DNA from: Cristatella mucedo
Taxonomy: Eukaryota; Bryozoa; Phylactolaemata; Cristatellidae
DNA: 64,000 nt
Direction of reading: 5' to 3'
Assembly (NCBI GenBank): GCA_009760855.2
Contig: WPIO01000005.1
Location: 11,063,001 to 11,127,000, forward strand
The stretch's first letter is position 1. Each line of letters starts with the position of its first letter. The position numbers were made by a program, and so were the translations under genes. The notes under the pieces are model-generated. The model was given only the letters and a program-made list of their open reading frames with translations. It was not told the origin of the DNA and searched no databases. Positions 39,515-47,900 of this stretch are shown here, piece by piece.

Positions 39515-42500
39515 ATGTACATGTATATAGGCATGCACACTGTGCTAGCCCGAAAAATCCATGATACCGGCGGATTAAGATATAACCGCAAATAGTTCAG
39601 CATTTAATTTAGTGCTGCAAAAAAATGTTCCTAGAATTTATGATTGAGTCGATTTAGCAATATGTGTAACAAATTGTTTGTGCTACCACCTTGATTTGCT
39701 TACTTTTTGTAAAAACATTCACAGTGATCATATTTCTGCTGTATCTGAAGAAATCTCTAGCTTTTAACGTGTCACAATTTTCCAAGGATATTATTTTGTA
39801 GCACCGTGTCAGCACTGGATAATTAGATTCACTTGATGACCCAAGTATTCCTCTCTCTGTTTACGTATCTTATCAGTCGTGTCGGCATTTTTGCAGCAAT
39901 CATTAACGGCTTGAAGTATGCTATTTTGAGCATAACCAAGAGACTGAATCTTTTCGAAAACGGGGGAAGAAATTGATGGCAAGTTTCAAATGAAAATTAA
40001 AAACCGCTAAACAGTGGTTTTTGTATGAACAAAGAATGTAACTGGGGTTTAATGAGCATGCACTGGTCGTTTAGTCCACATGGTGCTTGAAAACTTTTAA
40101 GAAAATGATCCTGCAAACACATTGCAACATGGCAGTGAGCTAACCTACCATGACACCTTCCTGTAAACGTCTTTTGCATCTATGACTGATCATCGCCTGA
40201 AGACCGAGGTCATGGGCTCAAGCCCTTCGGTATATGAGAAGCGCCTGGATAGACACAAGTTTTCTTAGGGTGCTATACAAATGAAGTATAGGTATATACT
40301 GCTCGAATAAGAGTCAGTGATTGTCGTGATTGCGAGGCCCAGCGAGTGAGCTCCCCTGCCTGGTGACGAGGAAACCGAAATGTATTCTCTAATGTAGCCA
40401 GTGTGTAGCCTATGTGTAAAAGTATGCAAGTCAGCTGGTTGGGTGTCCGACTTTGTTTCGTAGCTTCCAGCTAGTGGTTGCCGAGTAGCAGCTGGTTAAT
40501 AACAGTTTGTACTGCTTAGGTTCGATTACTCTCGCTTTGCCAGATCACTTAGGTGTTGCCCTCGCAGGCACGGGCATATCAAGGGGCCCTTCCGAGCTGA
40601 AGCCCCTCCCACTTAAGCCGTGCGGCACATCACTTTTTTGTTGCCTTGGAAAGGTCAAGCTTTAGCCCTCTTTAGATGTTTGGTTCAGTAGCGAATTGCT
40701 AGCTAAACTTCTTCTTGAAGGTGCTTTCTCCGCAGCTTCACAATCCTGTGTTGGTTGGGTGAGTACTCATGTGAGCTAGCGTTTAGATCCGATGTGTGGC
40801 AACATTCTTTTCCAGTTTTTCTGCGGCTGATGGCTTAATCGTGGTATGATTTAGTTGCTGTTTTAGTGCAGCGACAGACCCCATGGTAGCTGTTCCACGA
40901 CTCTTATATTGGCATGGGCTGTTATGCTTGCCAGAGCTATCTTGGTTACTCGTGTGGTATACTTAAGATAAAGTTTGCTTTCACTTGAGAAAACTATGTG
41001 CTATACAAGAATTTTCTTTATTGAGTAGCTTGATCTGGCTGTACTGAGGTCTATAAGCTTGATTTCGTCAATTCTTTTTAGCTACATTTAATAAGTCTTT
41101 ATGAAACTGAAAGTCGGCAAAGAGTTTGTCCCTTTCGCATAGTGTTTATCATTCGCAATGAGCATTCTGAAGCCGAGTCGTTAATAGCTTTGCTTGGGTC
41201 GAAATGCCTATGTCTTCAATCTTAAATCTCAATTTGGCATCATTTGTTTGTCGGTGCAGGCAGTGGTGCAATTTTCTTATCAGCCTTCTTCGTGAATGAC
41301 TTTGCAGTTAGTCCTGTGTCCATTGTATGCTTACCTGTTACACCTAGAGCTTCCTAGGACTGACGTCACCATCGTTCAACATTTGAGACAAAGCTGAAAC
41401 CCGGCTATTCCTAGGCAGCATCTGCTTCGTCCACGTGAATTGTTCTCTCTTTATGTGCTTTGCCGTGCTGAAACTGTGTGTGTGTAATTGTTATGAATCA
41501 GCTCACGTGCATTCATTCCTGCAGATGTGAAGTGACTTGGTTCTTTTAGCGCGTTATACAAATGTATCATCATTGGTATTATTGTGATTACTTTTACAAT
41601 CTGTGACCTTGTATACTCGTCGTGGCCTCTTGTAGCATGCGCACGGTGGTGCTCTTTTTGACCATCCTTCTCGTGGGCACGGGATGGTCCTACATCAAGC
41701 ACGTGTTTAGTGGCAAGGAGAAGAAGCTGCTGCTGATTGCGCTGCCTCTGCAGGTCTTGGCCTACGTCGCCCGGGTAAGATGATTCGTCCCTCCTCGCCC
41801 CCATCGAAGATCCCTCTCGAGCTTCTGAGCCGCTCGGCTAGGCATCAGATGGTGTACTTACCCATGGGTTAGTGCTCTCGGCACGCACGTGCTCTGTACG
41901 TGCGCTTGCGCGATTAGCGAAAAAGGTAAAATTTCTCACTGCTGCTGTCGAGCTGTCTATGGCAATCTGCATGCAAAGGTGAAGCTCGTACAGTTGCTGC
42001 TGGATTTACTGGGTTACTTGCAGAGCCACTGAGCGAACAGCTGCCACTATTTGGCATAAACTGGTTTTGAGCTTACTGCTGGATCAGAAAAACAGAGACC
42101 GGTAGAGAGAAAGAATGACTTGTGGCATGCCAGTGCGTGCTTCTGTGCATGTGTTCACTTTGAGCTGAGCGATACATTACCATTCATCCGTTGATGTCAG
42201 TGCCACATCCTAGGCAGCCGGGAGAGAGGTTTCTCCTTGTGCCATTGCCAGCTTAACAGTTAGGGGACTGGCCTTATTATCGTAGGATATGGCAATTGCA
42301 TTGCCAGTAGTATTATCTGAGCAGGTAATTTGAAAAGCCGGCACCTTTGTCGTTGATATGCAACTGCAATAACTTTGAGCCACTTCTTCGAGGTTTTCTT
42401 TTGTTGGTGCTCTATCTGCTTTTGAAGGCTGTATCTGCAAGATTGTAGGCTTGCTTGCATCTGTTTGTGTGGCAGTCGAAGCCGGCAGACTGGGCGTCTA

Positions 42501-44761
42501 CTCTCTTCGAGTAGCTGTTTGTGGGGGTACTGCTAGTTTTTTTGCACTTGCTCTCGGCAATACTTCGTTCGGAAGCTAGCCAAATTTACTAGCAGCAATA
42601 AACATAATGAACTTTCTTCTATGACAACAGCCTTTTCGAACCACGTCGTTGTACAGACATGTTATGCACAATGAGAGTTGCTTATGATGCCTAGTTTTGA
42701 TCTTTCACAGCAGGGCTATCCAGAAAGTTGGTGCTTTACCTCTCGTGTATACTGAAGGCAAAAGATATTTGACAAATAATGAGATTGTTCTTAACTGTTT
42801 ATTAGCAAATGCTGATAAACGGCAACGATTTTAGTGAGAAATGCAGGTGGAACAGTGCCTGGTCTGGTGGGGAAGTAGTTCTGATAGGTATGCTAGAGCC
42901 AAAGAATGAAGGGGCCTACAAGTGAGTGACAGAACCTTGAAGAGTCGATGTGCTTCTTGATTGGGAGTCAGTGCAGGTCGGCGAGAAGTGCTGTGATGTG
43001 GCAACTGCGCCACTCACGACAGACAATTCTAGCTGGAATGTAAACATCATCTGAAACATACTTGTAGTCTTATCTTGAACATACATAATGAAAGTGAAAC
43101 TGCTTCTGGCTGCCGATGAATGTTGTCAGTCTCAAAACACTTGCCAGCAGTCACGACTACGTGTGTCTTATTCTCCTTAACTTTCATGCATGCGTATGAC
43201 ACTCTGTGATCTGGAATGTGCTCTCCTCCTTAGAGATGTCTTAGACCTCAGAGGTCATTTCATGGCTCAATGCCACAACTACTGGACTCCTGAAGATATG
43301 TGCTGGGTTTATTTAGTAGACGAAATCAAATTTTGATTTTTTGATAATAGCAAGCGTTTAGTTCGATTAAGCCAAACAAAAAGCCTATTTTGAGCTGCTG
43401 CTTTTGTTTGGTGCCTCACCTTGGATGCTATCTTTTGGTTGATAGCAGCAGCTCTGACCTCTATAAAGGATGCCAAGCGACAGCTTGGCAATGGCTTTTG
43501 CGGTTTTTAACGACTCTCACTTCAGTTCTCACACAATTTGAATGTGGGGTGCCCTGTGGACTTGGGCTTGCATTCCTGCCGGGGTGTCATACTTGCAGCC
43601 GGCAACTGACATGCAGGTTGCTGTGTCGCACCCCACTCTAAGCAGTTCTGACACTAGCTGTGAGCTGTCGACGAGGGCTGGGGGGGCTGTAACCGACCGA
43701 GTTCATTGGTGTACTGATCTGGGCTCACGATCACGCTTTTTCTTGTCTCTTCCCCTGTTGTTCGTGTCTCCCTCCCCCTCCTTCTAAGCAGGTTGTTGCT
43801 AAATTGGTTACCATGTTATTTATCTCGCCTTGTTGAGTACCTTCTGTTTAGTAAGCATGAACTGCTTTCTTGAAGTTGATTTGCAGTGTTATTCATCGTT
43901 TTATAGGTTATCATTGAGGAGACAGAAGAAGGCGAAGAATACTATCTCGTTTGGCAGAAGGTTGTCGTGGTCGTTGACATACTCTGCTTTGCTGCCATCT
44001 TATTTCCAGTGATATGGTAAGTAATGGCAGTGTGTTGTGTGTACTGCAGCTGACTATGAATATGGCTGCAAGGCTAGTCTTCAAGTCCCAGAGGTTTGAG
44101 CACATGTCTCCTTTGCTAAAAGAGCTAAGATGGATGCCGGTTGAGCAACGGATGCAGAGTTGTTCTTACGCTGACCCACAAGGCCCGCAACGGCTTTCCT
44201 TTGTACCTAGCTGAACTGCTGCACCAGTTTCAGCCTCTTCGAGCCCTCAGGTCCTGTGTGGACAATAGAGCTGTTCCATTAGCTGTTCCATTCCTCCGCT
44301 TAAAGACCGTTGGTGACAGAAGCTTTAGCTCTGCATGTCCTATACTGTGGAACTCGCTTCCACAATTCTTACGAATCGACAACTACTCTCCTGCTGCCGA
44401 CTATGGCTCAACCTATGCAGCGGTCCTGAGCTGCTACTTCCATGCTACTTACTACCTCAACTGCTCTCCTGACTCTGCTATGCCTCTCACTTTCTCTGTG
44501 CTGCATGAGACGAAGTCTGTTGGCTACCGAATGCATACCGAAAGCTGCTCAGGCTGTGAATGCGCTATACAAAACACTCCTGTGTAACACCCACATAGTC
44601 TTTATGGCTTTGTGGAGTTACAGACGGAAATACATTACATTACTTCGTCATATCTCTGATGACATTCTGATTGCACCCATGCTGTCTGTCTGCCGTGTTC
44701 GATCTGTTTGCCTTTCTGTCTCTCTCGTTTGCCCTCTTTCTCTTCACTCTCTTTCTCTCTG

Positions 44762-44818
<57 letters not shown>

Positions 44819-44851
44819 GCTCTCTAGCTCTCTAGCTCTCTAGCTCTCTCT

Positions 44852-44910
<59 letters not shown>

Positions 44911-47900
44911 AGCTCTCTCTACCTCGTCTCTCTCTCACTCTAGCTCAGCTCTCTCTCTCTCTTTCTCTCTGCTTTGTCTCTCACCTCTTCCTCTTCTCTC
45001 TCACCCCATCACCCCATTCTTCAACTGCACCGTGAATTGTTCAATCGATGAAGCAAATAATCAGGCGACAGCACCTAACAAAAGAATTGCTTAATAAACC
45101 GTCACAGGTGAGGCCACTTTGTGCCGATCCTGCAGTCTGATGGCAGCATGTGGTGTGTCGAGCATTACAAGAGTACTGGAATATGCTGTATGTATTTTGT
45201 GCATACTGATGTGCATTGCAGGTCCATCAGACACCTCACAGAAGCATCAGAGACAGATGGGAAAGCTGCTCGCAACTTGGCTAAGCTGAAGATTTTTCGA
45301 CAGTACTACATACTGGTATATTTTCTTTACCGTGCTGAGTCAAAGCATGCACGTTTGAAACCATGATGTGCCGTTAGCAGACCTTTTCATTAGAGGGTTG
45401 TCACCTTAGAAATCCAAGTTGCTTTAGCATTCTAAACCCCAATGGAGTCGGATGAAGGGAAATGTATTTTTTGCTTGTTTGGGCCGCTCCACGACGCACT
45501 TCTGGTTGTAGGTCATTGCGTATATTTACATGCAAGAGATCATCATTACAATTATGGAGGTGAGTACTTCGTTATAGTCCATTCACTTGGAAAGCATTAT
45601 TGTCCACTTTTGGATCTGTTGGTGTACGACCTGGCTCAATTCCTCATGTATGTGATGGTAGTCCTGTCAATACCAGCGGTGTTTTTTGGGGGTCGAGGTT
45701 TTTGTCCAATCGTTAGCTTAGTGAGCTCATTGTCGGTCGAGAAAGCCGAGCTGTAGGGTGAAAGCCGTTGAGCAAGCTGCCTGCCTGTGCTGGTGGGGAT
45801 GCTTCTATGTGTGTGTGGGCTATCATCTATCCAGGCAGCCTAGTCGTAGCCATGCCTGAAGACAATAAACATTCTGGGATGCAACGTAACGTGGACGTCT
45901 TAATTCTTTCAGCTTGCTGAACCTTTCCAGCTTGAGTGGCTGAGTATGCTAACTACCGAAGTCACAACGTTCTTATTCGTCATGATCACTGCCTTTAAGT
46001 TTCGACCGGCAAGCAATAATCCTTACTTCCGAGTTCCTGACGATGACGATGAAGAAGAAGTGTAAGTCTCATTATGCTAAGTGTGTGGCTGCATCTCTCC
46101 CTCTCTGTTTCCACCCCGTCCGAAATAGTAGGTGGTAGTGATTGTATGTCATTGCTGCTTAAAATTTTAACATCTGAGCTGAGCCCGAAAGGACGAAATA
46201 TTTAAGTACTCTCCAAAGGGGGTGCTTGTCTGCCTACACAGAAATGCAACAAGCTTATGTTGACTGGTTGTCTCTTCTTGTAGTAAGTTCTAGTGTAAAA
46301 TCATGTCTCTGTCATTCTCCCTATGACGGACAAAGATTCACTTCCGACTTGCGTCACGACATCTCCTGACTTGTCCACATATGCTTGTGCATGCCGACAC
46401 TGTGCATGTTGCCACTAACCATACTTTCATGATGACATTGTGCATTTCACCCCTAACCATGTTATTATTGTTTTTTATTGAGCATGCTACCACTAACCGT
46501 TCGATTGTGCTTCATTTGCAGCAAAAGTAAAGTGCCTAGAAATAGATTGAGTTCTCGGATGGTGCTATACCAAATGTATTCTTATTATTATTATTAAAGA
46601 TTAATTTGTCCCACCAGGCACTGAATGCCCAAGCGTTCTCGAGTATTATCTCCATGAGCATACCCTATCCTATATATGCGGTGCAACAATGGAGACGAGG
46701 AGAGCATACAGCTGATTGAATTAGAACAACAGTTGATGAGTTAATAATCGAAGCATGGCTGCCAAGTGCAGTTTAGAGATGCCAAAATGGGCTGCAGCAG
46801 AAGAAAATGCAAACAATAGAATGACCATTTTTGGACACTGGGGAAATTGTAATATGTCTAACCTCATTTCGATAGACTGTAGCAATGTAGTTCATGCTGT
46901 GCTAGTGGCATAGAGCAGATAGACCTGACCAGATATCAGCATTGCAGGGTATACCAGTGATGCAGACAAGGTGTGAGGAGTCCTGAAGAAATTAGCCTCC
47001 CCTAAGGCTGCATTAGCACTTAACTTTCCTCTTGACTCGTTGCCGACTTGGCACCACCTCGGCACCGATTCCCCACTGGTTTGAGCTACTAAGTCACGAG
47101 ATCTTCGTAGCCTGGAGCCTAATCGGCCGACTATCAAGAAGTAGAAGGTACTTGTACTTTAAGCCTCATTATTGTACCAGCTGACTAATAAAAACCTCGT
47201 GTGTCACATAAACCCCGACAAAAACATCAATGGTTGCCGTCCCCACGATCGATGTTTATCAATGCGGTTAGAGCAAGTCACTTGTTATGAGATGTATGCA
47301 TTGTTGCCACGTAATCTCCCTCTCTACAAAGAAGACGCCATGCATGTATAGGGAATGCAGTGCACCAACACGCCATCAAAGATGAACATTACTTAGCACA
47401 TTGCGCTTTCCCGAAAAAGCTTTCTTATTTGCTTACCTTCATTTCTATTTTTCTCTTCTCGTGCTCATCTACAATGATGACTTCTGCGTCGAACTCAATT
47501 TCTGCGGATGTTTTCGTGATGGCTTCCCAGGGATTCCTCTGTCTTATCCAGGTTCTCGAAATAGAGCCGAGGGTTGTGGGCGAGACTAATTCGCCTTAAG
47601 TTTGCCTGCATCAGTAGTGTGAATGCCCTAACTAGGAGGAAAAGCCAACGTCGGTGACGAGGAAAGCCGATAGTTTAAAAGCAGCTTAGGATTAGTCGGC
47701 CATGTCTGGCAAGCCCCCTTGCAAAATGTCTGGCCGCGATGCTGTCATCGATCAAGCCTAAGCAGCAGCCGGTGGACACTTCATGGAAGGCTCTAGCAAG
47801 GTCTAGTATAGAACAACCTAGGAATAAGCCACGCAGGGCTACTCTTTTTACATGCACTGATATCCTCTCAGGTTTGGAGCAGTTGATACAGTCAAAGCAG